A DNA stretch of 64,000 bases from Isoptericola jiangsuensis (GTDB taxonomy: Bacteria; Actinomycetota; Actinomycetes; Actinomycetales; Cellulomonadaceae), in assembly GCF_002563715.1 (NCBI RefSeq), contig NZ_PDJJ01000001.1:2418001-2482000 (forward strand), given 5' to 3'. Position 1 is the first letter of the stretch. Each line of letters starts with the position of its first letter. Under the pieces are notes generated by a model, which worked only from the letters and a program-made list of their open reading frames with translations, did not search any database and had not been told where the DNA came from. Of this stretch, positions 26,843 through 35,255 are shown one piece after another. Both the position numbers and the translations under genes were made by a program.

Positions 26843-27709
26843 TCAGCGGTCACCGGCACCGATCCGGGTCGTCCACGGGTCGGTCACCAGGGTGCTCACC
26901 CTGGTGGTCACCGTACCGCCTGGCAGCCGTGCGGAGAGATCCGCGGCGGCGTACGCGAGCCACGGCCACTCGGAGGCGAAGTGGGCGACGTCGACGAGGA
27001 ACGGCGTGCCCGCCGCAGCCCGGTCCGGGTCGACGGCCTCGAAGCGTGCCCGCTCGCGCAGCTCGGAGGCCGGGTGGTGGCGCAGGTCGGCGGTGACGTA
27101 CGCGTCGACGCCCGCGCCGCGCACGGCGTCGAACAGGGAGTCCCCGGACCCGCCCACGACGGCCGCCGTCGCGACCGGCGCGTCGAGGTCGCCCGCCACC
27201 CGCACCCCCTGCGCCGTGGCGGGGAGCACACCGGCGACGTGCCGCGCGAACTCCCCCAGCGTCGTCGGCGTCTCCAGGCGGCCCACACGCCCGATGCCGC
27301 GCTCGGCGTCGTCGGTCCGCGCCACCAGCGGCGTGCGGTCCACCAGGCCCACGAGGTCGGCGAGCGCGTCCGCGACGCCCCGCGGCGCGGAGTCCGCGTT
27401 GGTGTGCGCCACGTACAGCCCGCACCCGGCGGTCAGCAGCCGGTGCACCACCGAGCCCTTGAACGTGGTGGCGGCCACCGAGTGCACGCCCTGGAGGAAC
27501 AGCGGGTGGTGCGTCACCACGAGGTCGGCCCCCCACGCCAGGGCCTCGTCCACGACGGCCTCGACCGGGTCGACGGCGAGCAGCACCCTGCGTACCTCGC
27601 GGCGCGGGTCGCCCGCGACCAGCCCGACGGCGTCCCACCCCTCCGCGGTCGACGGCGGGTACAGGTCCTCCAGGACGGCGACGACGTCGGCCAGGGTGGG
27701 GGTGCTCAT
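26843..27709 (-). CDS. Nif3-like dinuclear metal centre protein
   Basis: A 288-residue Nif3/YbgI-type protein. Metal-ligand segments are GWDAVGLVAGD, DLVVTHHPLFLQGV and VYVAHTNADSA-like LYVAHTNADSAPRG, with VDAYVTADLRHHPASE and DVAHFASEWPW nearer the C-terminus. The family forms hexamers with two metal ions per subunit and has been called a GTP cyclohydrolase-like protein; the actual role is unknown. First gene of the three-gene operon ending at 25387. Confidence 0.92.
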   Translation of the reverse strand: MSTPTLADVVAVLEDLYPPSTAEGWDAVGLVAGDPRREVRRVLLAVDPVEAVVDEALAWGADLVVTHHPLFLQGVHSVAATTFKGSVVHRLLTAGCGLYVAHTNADSAPRGVADALADLVGLVDRTPLVARTDDAERGIGRVGRLETPTTLGEFARHVAGVLPATAQGVRVAGDLDAPVATAAVVGGSGDSLFDAVRGAGVDAYVTADLRHHPASELRERARFEAVDPDRAAAGTPFLVDVAHFASEWPWLAYAAADLSARLPGGTVTTRVSTLVTDPWTTRIGAGDR

Positions 27710-27739
27710 GGCGCTGACACTACCGACCGGCCGACGCCG

Positions 27740-29485
27740 TCACTTGGCGTCCGCGTAGGAGTCGACGGTGGCGACCGTCAGCGGGAACTCGACGGGGAAG
27801 TCGCCGAACAGCAGCCGGCCTGCCTCCGCGGCGGCCTCCCGCACGACCCGGGCGACGTCGTCCGCCATCGCGGCGGGCGCGTGCACCACGACCTCGTCGT
27901 GGAGGAAGAACGCGAGGTGCGGCCGGTCGGCGAACGGCGCCGGACCGAGACCCGGCGACGACGACGTGCCGAGCTCCCACAGCCCGCGCCGGATCGACGC
28001 GAGCCAGCACAGCGCCCACTCCGCGGCCGTGCCCTGCACGACGAAGTTGCGCGTGAACCGGCCCCAGGACCGGGCCGACGACCGCGCCGTCGAGGCCGCG
28101 TCCGCCGCCGCGCCGTCGTCCAGCGCACCGGCCTGCACGGCCTCCCACGCCTGGCCGGGCGGCGGCGAGCTGCGGCCGAGCCACGTCGTCACCACCCCGC
28201 CGCGCTCACCGGTCCGCGCGGCGTCCTCCACGAGACCCATCGCGCGCGGGAAGGCACGCGTCAGGCGGGGCAGCACGATGCCGCTCACCCCGGTGGTGCC
28301 GCCGTACATCGCGCCCAGCATCCCCACCTTGGCGTGCTCGCGGGACTCCACGGCGCCGCTGGCGACGATGCCCGCGTACAGGTCGCCGTGCTGGCCCGCG
28401 GCGGCCATCGCCTCGTCCCGGGACATCGCGGTCAGGACACGGGGCTCGAGCTGGGCGGCGTCCGCCACGACGAGCACCCACCCGGGGTCCGCCTGCGCGG
28501 CCCGACGCACCGCCTTGGGCAGCTGGAGCGCTCCCCCGCCGGTGGACGACCACCGCCCGGTGACGACGCCGCCCACCACGTAGTCGGTGCGGAACCGCCC
28601 GTCGGTGACCCACTGGTCCAGCCAGTGCCAGCCGTTGGCCGTCCACAGCCGGTACAGGTTCTTGTACTCCAGCAGCGGTGCGACCACGGGGTGGTCGAGC
28701 CGTTCGAGCTCCCACTTGCGCAGGCTGCGCGCCCCGACGCCCGCGTACTCCATGGCGCGCAGCAGGTCGGGGTGGGAGTCGGGGTTGAGGGTCGGCGGGG
28801 CATCGAGCGCCGCCCGGATCTCCCCGACGAGCGACTCCAGGCGGGCCGGGCGGGCACCCTCGGGCGGGCGCGGGCCGAGGGTGTCGGTGAGGATCTGGTC
28901 GTGCACGTCGGCCCGCCACGGGAACCCGGCGTGCCGCATCTCGGCGGCCACGAGGGCGCCGGCGGACTCCGCCGCCACGAGGAGCCGGAGCCGCCCCGGT
29001 GCTGCGGCGCCCTCGACGGCGTCCTGCTGGGCGGCCAGCTCGGCGACCGGGTCCGGCCGGGAGGCGGGCTCCGCCTCGTGCCGGGTGCGCGGCCGCTCCG
29101 GACCGAGGTCGAACAGCGACTCCGACTGCGGCCGGCGCACCGTCCCCACGGGGACCTCGGGGTCGACGGCCGCGGGCGGCGCATCCCACGGCCCCGGCGG
29201 TGCGGCCGCGAGCGCCGACCCCGCCGCCAGGGCGGAGGAGCGCAGGATGCGGTGGGCGAGACGCAGGTCGTGGGCGCGGTCCACGCGCACCCCCGCCGCC
29301 AGCAGGCCCGGGTACCAGGCGGTGGTGTCGTCCCACGTCCACCGGGGCTGCTCGGCCACGTCGAGAGCGGCGACGGTGGCGGGGAGGTCGGCCACGGCGG
29401 TGGGCGACGACGCCTCGGGGCCGGGGGTGGCGGTCCGGGTCAGGACGGGGACGCCGTCGGGGCCGCGGGACAGGACGGCATGCAC
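27740..29485 (-). CDS. PolA-family 3'-5' exonuclease/DNA polymerase
   Basis: A 581-residue family A polymerase lacking a 5' nuclease. Polymerase motifs: GRWSSTGGGALQLPKAVRR, LVVADAAQLEPRVLT (motif A Asp), a central finger region KVGMLGAMYGGTTG and motif C FLHDEVVVHAP. The N-terminal exonuclease-like part is poorly conserved. Actinobacteria often carry such a PolA paralogue of unclear repair function. GTG 29485 is chosen because upstream in-frame sequence is not protein-like. It is divergent from the homing endonuclease. Confidence 0.88.
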   Translation of the reverse strand: MHAVLSRGPDGVPVLTRTATPGPEASSPTAVADLPATVAALDVAEQPRWTWDDTTAWYPGLLAAGVRVDRAHDLRLAHRILRSSALAAGSALAAAPPGPWDAPPAAVDPEVPVGTVRRPQSESLFDLGPERPRTRHEAEPASRPDPVAELAAQQDAVEGAAAPGRLRLLVAAESAGALVAAEMRHAGFPWRADVHDQILTDTLGPRPPEGARPARLESLVGEIRAALDAPPTLNPDSHPDLLRAMEYAGVGARSLRKWELERLDHPVVAPLLEYKNLYRLWTANGWHWLDQWVTDGRFRTDYVVGGVVTGRWSSTGGGALQLPKAVRRAAQADPGWVLVVADAAQLEPRVLTAMSRDEAMAAAGQHGDLYAGIVASGAVESREHAKVGMLGAMYGGTTGVSGIVLPRLTRAFPRAMGLVEDAARTGERGGVVTTWLGRSSPPPGQAWEAVQAGALDDGAAADAASTARSSARSWGRFTRNFVVQGTAAEWALCWLASIRRGLWELGTSSSPGLGPAPFADRPHLAFFLHDEVVVHAPAAMADDVARVVREAAAEAGRLLFGDFPVEFPLTVATVDSYADAK

Positions 29486-29578
29486 GTGCCCATCATCGCC
29501 GTCGGCTCCGACACGACGGGTGCGGACCGGGCCGTCGAGCGGTAGGTGGTTGTCACACCCGGGCACTATCCCTTTCTC

Positions 29579-30388
29579 ATGGTTCTCGACCCCAACGTCC
29601 CGCATGTCGCCTACTTCGTCGGGCTGGCGCAGACCGACGGCCATCACAGCGGCGACCTCAGGGGGAAGGGCCGGCTCGAGATCGAGCTCTCGGCTCGGGA
29701 CGCGGCGGTGCTGGAACGGCTCGCGGCTCTGCTCCCGTGCTACGCATCCGTGGGTCGCCGGACGCGCACCACGAACTTCAGCCGCAGCCGAGTCCATGAG
29801 ACGGCGATCCTACGGATCTACGACCGGACGGTCCGCCGGGAGCTGGCGGCGCTCGGCGTCGTGGTCGGGCCCAAGTCCGACAAGGTCGCGCCACCGCCGG
29901 TCCCGTGCTCGCGCACCGACTACTGGCGAGGTGTCGTCGACGGGGACGGCTCGTTGGGCTTCACTGCTGCCGGGAGGCCGTTCGTGTCGTTGGTGAGCGC
30001 GAGCCCCGCTCTTACGCAGGGGTTCGCGGACCTCCTCCACGACGTCACGGGCGCCGTGCGGACGCCTCGTCCGAACACACGGGACGGCGTCGTCAACCTC
30101 ATGGTCCAGAGCAACGAGGCCGCCGCCCTGGCGCGGTGGCTCTACCCTGACGGCTGCGAACTGGCACTCACGCGCAAGCGCGACCAGGCCGCGCGCGTCC
30201 GGGCGTGGCGGCCCCCGGCGGGCAGCGAGCACCGTTACGGCGTTCGGCAGAGGGCCTGGACGCCGCAGGACGACTCGGTCGTCCTGGATCCCGGCCTGAC
30301 CCAGGCGGAGGCCGCGCGCCGGCTCGATCGGACCATGTCCTCGGTCAGCATGAGGCGTTGGCGCCTGCGACAGATCGAGCAGGGCTGA
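29579..30388 (+). CDS. Free-standing LAGLIDADG endonuclease-like protein
   Basis: A 269-residue protein with two LAGLIDADG-type motifs: VGLAQTDG (residues 14-21) and RGVVDGDG (117-124), each with the acidic residue that would coordinate metal, spaced as in a monomeric double-motif enzyme. The C-terminal 45 residues (WTPQDDSVVLDPGLTQAEAA onward) look like a Myb/SANT or helix-turn-helix DNA-binding module. No intron or intein surrounds it. It may act as a homing endonuclease or be domesticated as a regulator. Start ATG 29579; GTG 29546 in frame is an alternative. Confidence 0.75.
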   Translation: MVLDPNVPHVAYFVGLAQTDGHHSGDLRGKGRLEIELSARDAAVLERLAALLPCYASVGRRTRTTNFSRSRVHETAILRIYDRTVRRELAALGVVVGPKSDKVAPPPVPCSRTDYWRGVVDGDGSLGFTAAGRPFVSLVSASPALTQGFADLLHDVTGAVRTPRPNTRDGVVNLMVQSNEAAALARWLYPDGCELALTRKRDQAARVRAWRPPAGSEHRYGVRQRAWTPQDDSVVLDPGLTQAEAARRLDRTMSSVSMRRWRLRQIEQG

Positions 30389-30471
30389 GCCTCAGCACCC
30401 GAGGGGGTCGTCTGGCTCCGGCACGACGAGGGCGGCGGACCCGGACGACACGGGCGACACGACGCCGTCAG

Positions 30472-30489
30472 GCCCGCACTTTTGCGGGC
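30472..30489. terminator. Short hairpin after the LAGLIDADG gene
   Basis: Seven-base-pair stem GCCCGCA/TGCGGGC with loop CTTT. No T-run follows, so it is a weak terminator or leader hairpin of the next gene. Confidence 0.4.
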
Positions 30490-30579
30490 GAGGCCCTATG
30501 GTCGTCGCCAAGGCCGTCGACGTCCGGTCCTCGACCGGCGCCACGGCGCCGGCACGGCACCGCACGGACGGAGGCCAGG

Positions 30580-32373
30580 GTGCAGGACGAGGTCACGACG
30601 CAGGACGCGGGTCCGTCGGACGGACCGGGCATGGACGCGGCCGGGCGCGCCACGCCGGATCGGGCGGCCGAGGACGTGCCGGGCACGCCGGACCGGCACG
30701 ACGACGTCCCCGAGCTCCCGGCCCGCGAGCCGGGGCTGCGCCGGGTGGTGCTGCTCGTCAACGACGTCCCGCCGGGTGTCGTGCGCGGTCTGCTGGAGCC
30801 GTACCGCGGCGCGGAGATCTTCGTCGTCGCACCCCGGTCCTACGACGAGTGGCGCCTGGACGGGCTGCACGAGCGGTTCCTGCGGTCGGAGAAGCCGTCG
30901 AACGCCTCGTGGTACCTCAAGCTGTGGGGGCCGGTGGACGTCCTGGTGAACGCACGTGCCGCGCTCCCGCGGCAGCACGCGGAGATGATGGCGGAACTGC
31001 TGTTCCACCTGGCCCCGGGCGGGATGTACGTCCTGCCGCGCACGGCGCTGACGGCGTACCGGCCGGGGAACCCGTTGGAGAAGCTCCTGCACCGGCTGGA
31101 CGGGGCGCTGGTGCGCGGGTTCCCCGACGACGCGCCGGTCCGGGACCGGGAGCTGGCCGAGGCGGTCACCGGGGTCGACGTGTCCCGCGACGAGATCCGG
31201 CTGGTCAAGCGCGGCCGACATCACCTCAAGCTGTCCGACCGGTGGGCGAACCGCATGCTCGGCACGCGCAACCCCGACCTGCGGCTGCACGAGCTGCGGA
31301 CGCTGCCGGCGCAGACCTTCGTCTCGGGCACCGAGATCGTCTCCCACGGGGCGTCCCGGGAGATGCGGGGCCTGGACACGACCGTCGAGGTGCCGCCCCT
31401 GCACCTGCGCCACTACGAGGGTCGGGTGGGGCTGGTGAGCAACGCGCTGGCCTTCACGCGCAACGAGATCCTGCCCGACTCGTTCCGGCACCACCTGCAG
31501 GAGAACCTCACCAACCCGCGCGTGATCGACGTCGACCGGAGCTTCGCGCGGATCCCGCGGCACGTCATGCCCACCGAGGAGGTGGCGGGCTCCTACTACC
31601 TGCTGGACGCGGAGAACTCCGGGCACTTCGGCCACCTCATGACGGAGGTCGTGTCCCGGCTGTGGGGCTGGGACGCCGCCAAGGCGGACGACCCGGACCT
31701 GCGCGCGGTGTTCCGCATCCGGCACCCGAACGAGCGCGACCCGCGGCTGGAGAAGCTGTTGCTCACGGCGTTCGGCATCGCCGAGGAGGACATCGTCTGG
31801 ATCGACCACGCCGTCTACGTCGAGTCGCTCTACGCGGCCACGCCGATGTTCCACAACGCGCGACCGCACTACGTGCACCCGCAGATCCGCGAGACCTGGC
31901 AGCGGATCCGCGCTGGCCTGCCCGCCGACCCCGGCCCCACGTGGGACAAGGTGTTCGTGTCCCGGCCCGACGCGTTCGGCAACCGCCGCTGCCTCAACCG
32001 GCCCGAGGTGGAGCGCCGGTTCGCGGACGCGGGCTTCCACGTGGTCTACCCGGAGCAGCACTCCCTGGGCCGGCAGGCCGAGATCTTCGCCCGGGCCCGC
32101 GTCGTGGCCGGGTTCGCCGGGTCGGCGCTGTTCAACACCCTGTTCGCCGACCGCCTCGAACGGCTCGTCGTGATCGGGCAGGAGGCGTACACGGCGCGCA
32201 ACGAGATCCTCATCGCGCTGCCTCTGGACGTGCGGGTCGACTACTTCTGGAACCGTCCGGAGGTCGAGCACCCCGAGGGGCGCTGGTCGCGGGCGGCGTA
32301 CAAGTCGGACTGGACCTTCGACCTGCACCGCCACCGGCACGACCTCGACCGGGTGCTGCACGAGGTGCGTTGA
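30580..32373 (+). CDS. Glycosyltransferase family 61 protein
   Basis: A 597-residue protein. Its C-terminal half carries the GT61 (DUF563) pattern: GHFGHLMTEVVSRLWGWD, KVFVSRPDAFGNRRCLNRPE, GFHVVYPEQHSLGRQAEIFA and VVAGFAGSALFNTLFA. The N-terminal half is a less conserved domain that may be methyltransferase-like (VLLVNDVPPGVVRGLLEPY). No signal peptide or membrane helix, so it probably acts in the cytoplasm on a cell-surface glycan. GTG 30580 has GGAGG six bases upstream. It lies 354 bases before the surface-protein gene. Confidence 0.85.
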   Translation: MQDEVTTQDAGPSDGPGMDAAGRATPDRAAEDVPGTPDRHDDVPELPAREPGLRRVVLLVNDVPPGVVRGLLEPYRGAEIFVVAPRSYDEWRLDGLHERFLRSEKPSNASWYLKLWGPVDVLVNARAALPRQHAEMMAELLFHLAPGGMYVLPRTALTAYRPGNPLEKLLHRLDGALVRGFPDDAPVRDRELAEAVTGVDVSRDEIRLVKRGRHHLKLSDRWANRMLGTRNPDLRLHELRTLPAQTFVSGTEIVSHGASREMRGLDTTVEVPPLHLRHYEGRVGLVSNALAFTRNEILPDSFRHHLQENLTNPRVIDVDRSFARIPRHVMPTEEVAGSYYLLDAENSGHFGHLMTEVVSRLWGWDAAKADDPDLRAVFRIRHPNERDPRLEKLLLTAFGIAEEDIVWIDHAVYVESLYAATPMFHNARPHYVHPQIRETWQRIRAGLPADPGPTWDKVFVSRPDAFGNRRCLNRPEVERRFADAGFHVVYPEQHSLGRQAEIFARARVVAGFAGSALFNTLFADRLERLVVIGQEAYTARNEILIALPLDVRVDYFWNRPEVEHPEGRWSRAAYKSDWTFDLHRHRHDLDRVLHEVR

Positions 32374-32727
32374 CCGGGGCCTGAGGGGTCCCCGCCGGGA
32401 GCGACCTGCGCCGTCGTCGGGGGCGGCGCGACCGCGGGGGTGACTCGTGCGACCTCGCGGGTGCGGGTGAAATCTCCCGTTGTGTCACGTTCCGGTCACG
32501 GCCGTAGATCCGCAGGATCACGCGGATCCCGGACGATTCTGTCCGGTCTTGCCGGCCCTGACCGTCCGCAGGCTCGCCAGGAGGCTTTTCCGAGCCTTGA
32601 AGGTGCCGTGACCGCGCGGCTAGCGTGCGTCGCGCCGCCGGTACCGCGGCACGAGGTCGGTCCCCGGCCTCGGTCCGGCGTCCCCGTCGCGGGGACGCGC
32701 CAGCACTCGTCATGGAGACCGCTCCGC
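32374..32727 (+). promoter_or_regulatory. Intergenic region with promoter of the surface-protein gene
   Basis: No gene seen. TTGAAG (32597-32602) and TAGCGT (32621-32626) form a promoter with an 18-base spacer, giving a leader of about 95 bases. Upstream are a GTCACGTTCCGGTCACG direct repeat (near 32476-32492) and a GGATCACGCGGATCC-like repeat, which could bind regulators. Confidence 0.5.
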
Positions 32728-35121
32728 ATGACTCCCCCGTCTGTCCGTCGCCCGCTCGCCGCTCTGCTCTCCACCGCCCTCGTGGCGCTCGGCACGGCCG
32801 TCGCCGTGCCCGCCGTCGCCGACGCCGGTGACACCGCCGGCCCGACCGTCACCGTGAAGCCTGGCGCCCAGGGCGCCGACGGCCGCTACCGCTCCCTCAG
32901 CGTCAAGCTGCAGGACCCCTCGAAGGTCGACAAGGTCGAGATCAACGGCACCGTCAAGGACCTCACCGACGCCGTCTACTCGGACGTCAACGGCATCAAG
33001 CCGGGCACGTTCGGCGCCGTCGAGGGCAAGAACGTCCTCGTGGCCCACGACGTCCTCGGCAACACCTCCACGCTGGAGTTCGTCCTCGACACCACCGGCC
33101 CCGAGGTCACCGTCAAGCCCGGCTCGCAGGGTGCCGACGGTCGCTACCGCTCGGTGAGCCTCAAGCTGCACGACGGGTCCAAGGTCGACAAGGTCGAGAT
33201 CAACGGCACCGTCAAGGACCTCACCGACAACGTCTGGTCGGACGTCAACGGCATCAAGCCGGGCACGTTCGGCGCCGTCGAGGGCAAGAACGTCCTCGTG
33301 GCCCACGACGTCCTCGGCAACACCTCCACGCTGGAGTTCGTCCTCGACACCACCGGCCCCGAGGTCACCGTCAAGCCCGGCTCGCAGGGTGCCGACGGTC
33401 GCTACCGCTCGGTGAGCTTGAAGCTCCACGACCCGTCCAAGGTCGACGGCCTCACCCTCAACGGCGTCGACAAGGACCTCACCGACAACGTCTGGTCGGA
33501 CCTGAACGGCGTCAAGCCCGGCGCGTTCGGAGCGGTCGAGGGCGCGAACACCCTCGTCGTGCGCGACACGCTCGGCAACACCACCACGCTCGAGCTCGTC
33601 CTCGACACCAGCGGCCCGCAGATCACGGTCAAGCCGGAGTCGCAGGGTGCCGACGGACGCTACCGCTCGCTGAGCGTCAAGCTGCACGACCCGTCCAAGG
33701 TCGACAAGGTCGAGATCAACGGCACCGTCAAGGACCTCACCGACAACGCCTGGTCGGACGTCAACGGCATCGTGCCCGGAACGTTCGGCGCCGTCGAGGG
33801 CGCCAACACGCTCGTCGCGTTCGACGTCCTCGGCAACACCACCGGCCTGGAGTTCGTCCTCGACACCACGGGCCCGCAGGTCTCCACCAAGGACGACACC
33901 GTCGGCGGCGACGGGCACTACCGCTCCGTGAGCTTCAAGCTGCACGACCCGTCCAAGGTCGACGGCCTCACCCTCAACGGCGTCGACAAGGACCTCACCG
34001 ACAACGTCTGGTCCGACCTGAACGGCGTCAAGCCCGGCGCGTTCGGTGCCGTCGAGGGCACCAACACCCTCGTCGTGCGCGACGTCCTCGGCAACACCAC
34101 GACGGTCGAGTTCGTGCTGGACACCGTCCGCCCCGTCGTGACCATCGAGTCGCCGGCGGCCGGCGCGACGACCCCGGCCGCCGAGGTCGGCGACGTCGTC
34201 GTGACCGTCACCGACGACACCCTGCTGCGCCGCGTCGGCGCCAACCTGTACCGGGACGGCGCGTTCTACGGTCCGATCGGCTCGACGCCCGCCGCCACCG
34301 CGCTCGGCGGGTCCACCTGGACCGGCACCTGGTCGCTGCCCGCGGACCTGCCGGCCGGCACCTGGACCGTGCGGGTCGGCGCGTTCGACCTCGCCGGCAA
34401 CTGGGGCGGCGCGAACGTCGACGTCGTCGTCGCCGAGCCCGCGGTGACCGAGCCCACCGTCGAGCCCAGCGAGCCCGCCGGCGGGAACGAGGACGTCGAG
34501 CCCTCCCTCGACGGCTCGACCGTGGGCGCGACCAGCGTCGACGGCGTCCCGTGGATCACCTACGACGTGCGACTCACCGACCCGGCGGGCAAGGCCACGG
34601 GCCACACCGCGCGCCTCGTCCTGACCGACGGCACGCACACCACCACCCTGGAGCTCGGCGACCTCGTCGACGGCCGCCTCGAGGGCGCCGTCCTGTGGCC
34701 GGGCGCCCAGGTCGCCGCGGACGGCACCCCGACCGCGTTCCCCGGCTGGGCGTTCGCCGACGGCACCTGGACCCGCGCCGAGGGCGAGTACTCCTGGACC
34801 CTCGGGGACGTCACCGCGACCCTCGTCGTCAACCCGGAGCTCGTCGTCGAACTCGCCTACCCCGAGGGTGCGGGCCCGCAGGTCACCGACGGCGTCGAGA
34901 CGCTGGAGCCCGTGGAGACGGACCGGACCGACACCCAGGCCGTCGCGGTCCCCGCCGCGCCGACCTCCGCCACCCCGGCCGCGACCACGGACGCGGTCGC
35001 GGCGTCCACGACGGCCGAGCTCGCCCTGACCGGCGCGTCGACGCTGTGGCTCGCCCTCGGCGCCGCGCTGCTCGTCGCCGCCGGTGCGAGCGTCCTGGTG
35101 CTGCGCCGCCGCCGCGCCTGA
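32728..35121 (+). CDS. Repeat-containing surface protein with LAxTG sorting signal
   Basis: A 797-residue exported protein. Residues 1-32 form a Sec signal (RRPLAALLSTALVALGTAVA, then AVADAG). Residues 38-467 are five 86-residue tandem repeats, each ending FVLDTT or similar, as in Ig-like/Big domains. A further Ig-like domain (about 468-575) and an Asp/Gly-rich segment follow. The C-terminus has LALTG (765-769), a hydrophobic helix and RRRRA: a class E sortase (LAxTG) signal, so it is anchored to peptidoglycan. No sortase gene is in the window. Role unknown; adhesion or wall structure is inferred. Confidence 0.88.
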   Translation: MTPPSVRRPLAALLSTALVALGTAVAVPAVADAGDTAGPTVTVKPGAQGADGRYRSLSVKLQDPSKVDKVEINGTVKDLTDAVYSDVNGIKPGTFGAVEGKNVLVAHDVLGNTSTLEFVLDTTGPEVTVKPGSQGADGRYRSVSLKLHDGSKVDKVEINGTVKDLTDNVWSDVNGIKPGTFGAVEGKNVLVAHDVLGNTSTLEFVLDTTGPEVTVKPGSQGADGRYRSVSLKLHDPSKVDGLTLNGVDKDLTDNVWSDLNGVKPGAFGAVEGANTLVVRDTLGNTTTLELVLDTSGPQITVKPESQGADGRYRSLSVKLHDPSKVDKVEINGTVKDLTDNAWSDVNGIVPGTFGAVEGANTLVAFDVLGNTTGLEFVLDTTGPQVSTKDDTVGGDGHYRSVSFKLHDPSKVDGLTLNGVDKDLTDNVWSDLNGVKPGAFGAVEGTNTLVVRDVLGNTTTVEFVLDTVRPVVTIESPAAGATTPAAEVGDVVVTVTDDTLLRRVGANLYRDGAFYGPIGSTPAATALGGSTWTGTWSLPADLPAGTWTVRVGAFDLAGNWGGANVDVVVAEPAVTEPTVEPSEPAGGNEDVEPSLDGSTVGATSVDGVPWITYDVRLTDPAGKATGHTARLVLTDGTHTTTLELGDLVDGRLEGAVLWPGAQVAADGTPTAFPGWAFADGTWTRAEGEYSWTLGDVTATLVVNPELVVELAYPEGAGPQVTDGVETLEPVETDRTDTQAVAVPAAPTSATPAATTDAVAASTTAELALTGASTLWLALGAALLVAAGASVLVLRRRRA
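32839..34128 (+). repeat. Five tandem 258-base repeats
   Basis: Units at 32839-33096, 33097-33354, 33355-33612, 33613-33870 and 33871-34128. Units 1, 2 and 4 encode KVEINGTVKDLTD; units 3 and 5 encode GLTLNGVDKDLTD, an A-A-B-A-B order. Units 1 and 2 are nearly identical in DNA, which points to recent duplication or gene conversion. Confidence 0.93.
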
Positions 35122-35155
35122 CCCCCGTCCGGCCGGGCCCCGACCCGACCGGCGC

Positions 35156-35193
35156 CGTCGCCCCGGTCCCGCCCGCGCGGGGCCGGGGCGACG
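35156..35193 (+). terminator. Terminator after the surface-protein gene
   Basis: Eleven-base-pair stem (35156-35166 with 35183-35193) around a 16-base, partly self-pairing loop, 35 bases after the stop. It separates the surface-protein gene from the kinase gene. Confidence 0.6.
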
Positions 35194-35255
35194 TGTCTCA
35201 CAGGGCACCTGGTGCCGTGCGGCGGCGGCTGCCACCGCCTATCCTGTGAGACGCT

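Noticed and set aside
29540-30390. Intron or intein hosting the LAGLIDADG protein
   Set aside because: Flanking genes are complete and on either strand; no splice-type Cys/Ser start or His-Asn end and no group I intron core is seen.
32839-34128. Regular tandem repeat that might suggest a repeat array or CRISPR
   Set aside because: Units are 258 bases, directly tandem without spacers, in frame and clearly protein coding.
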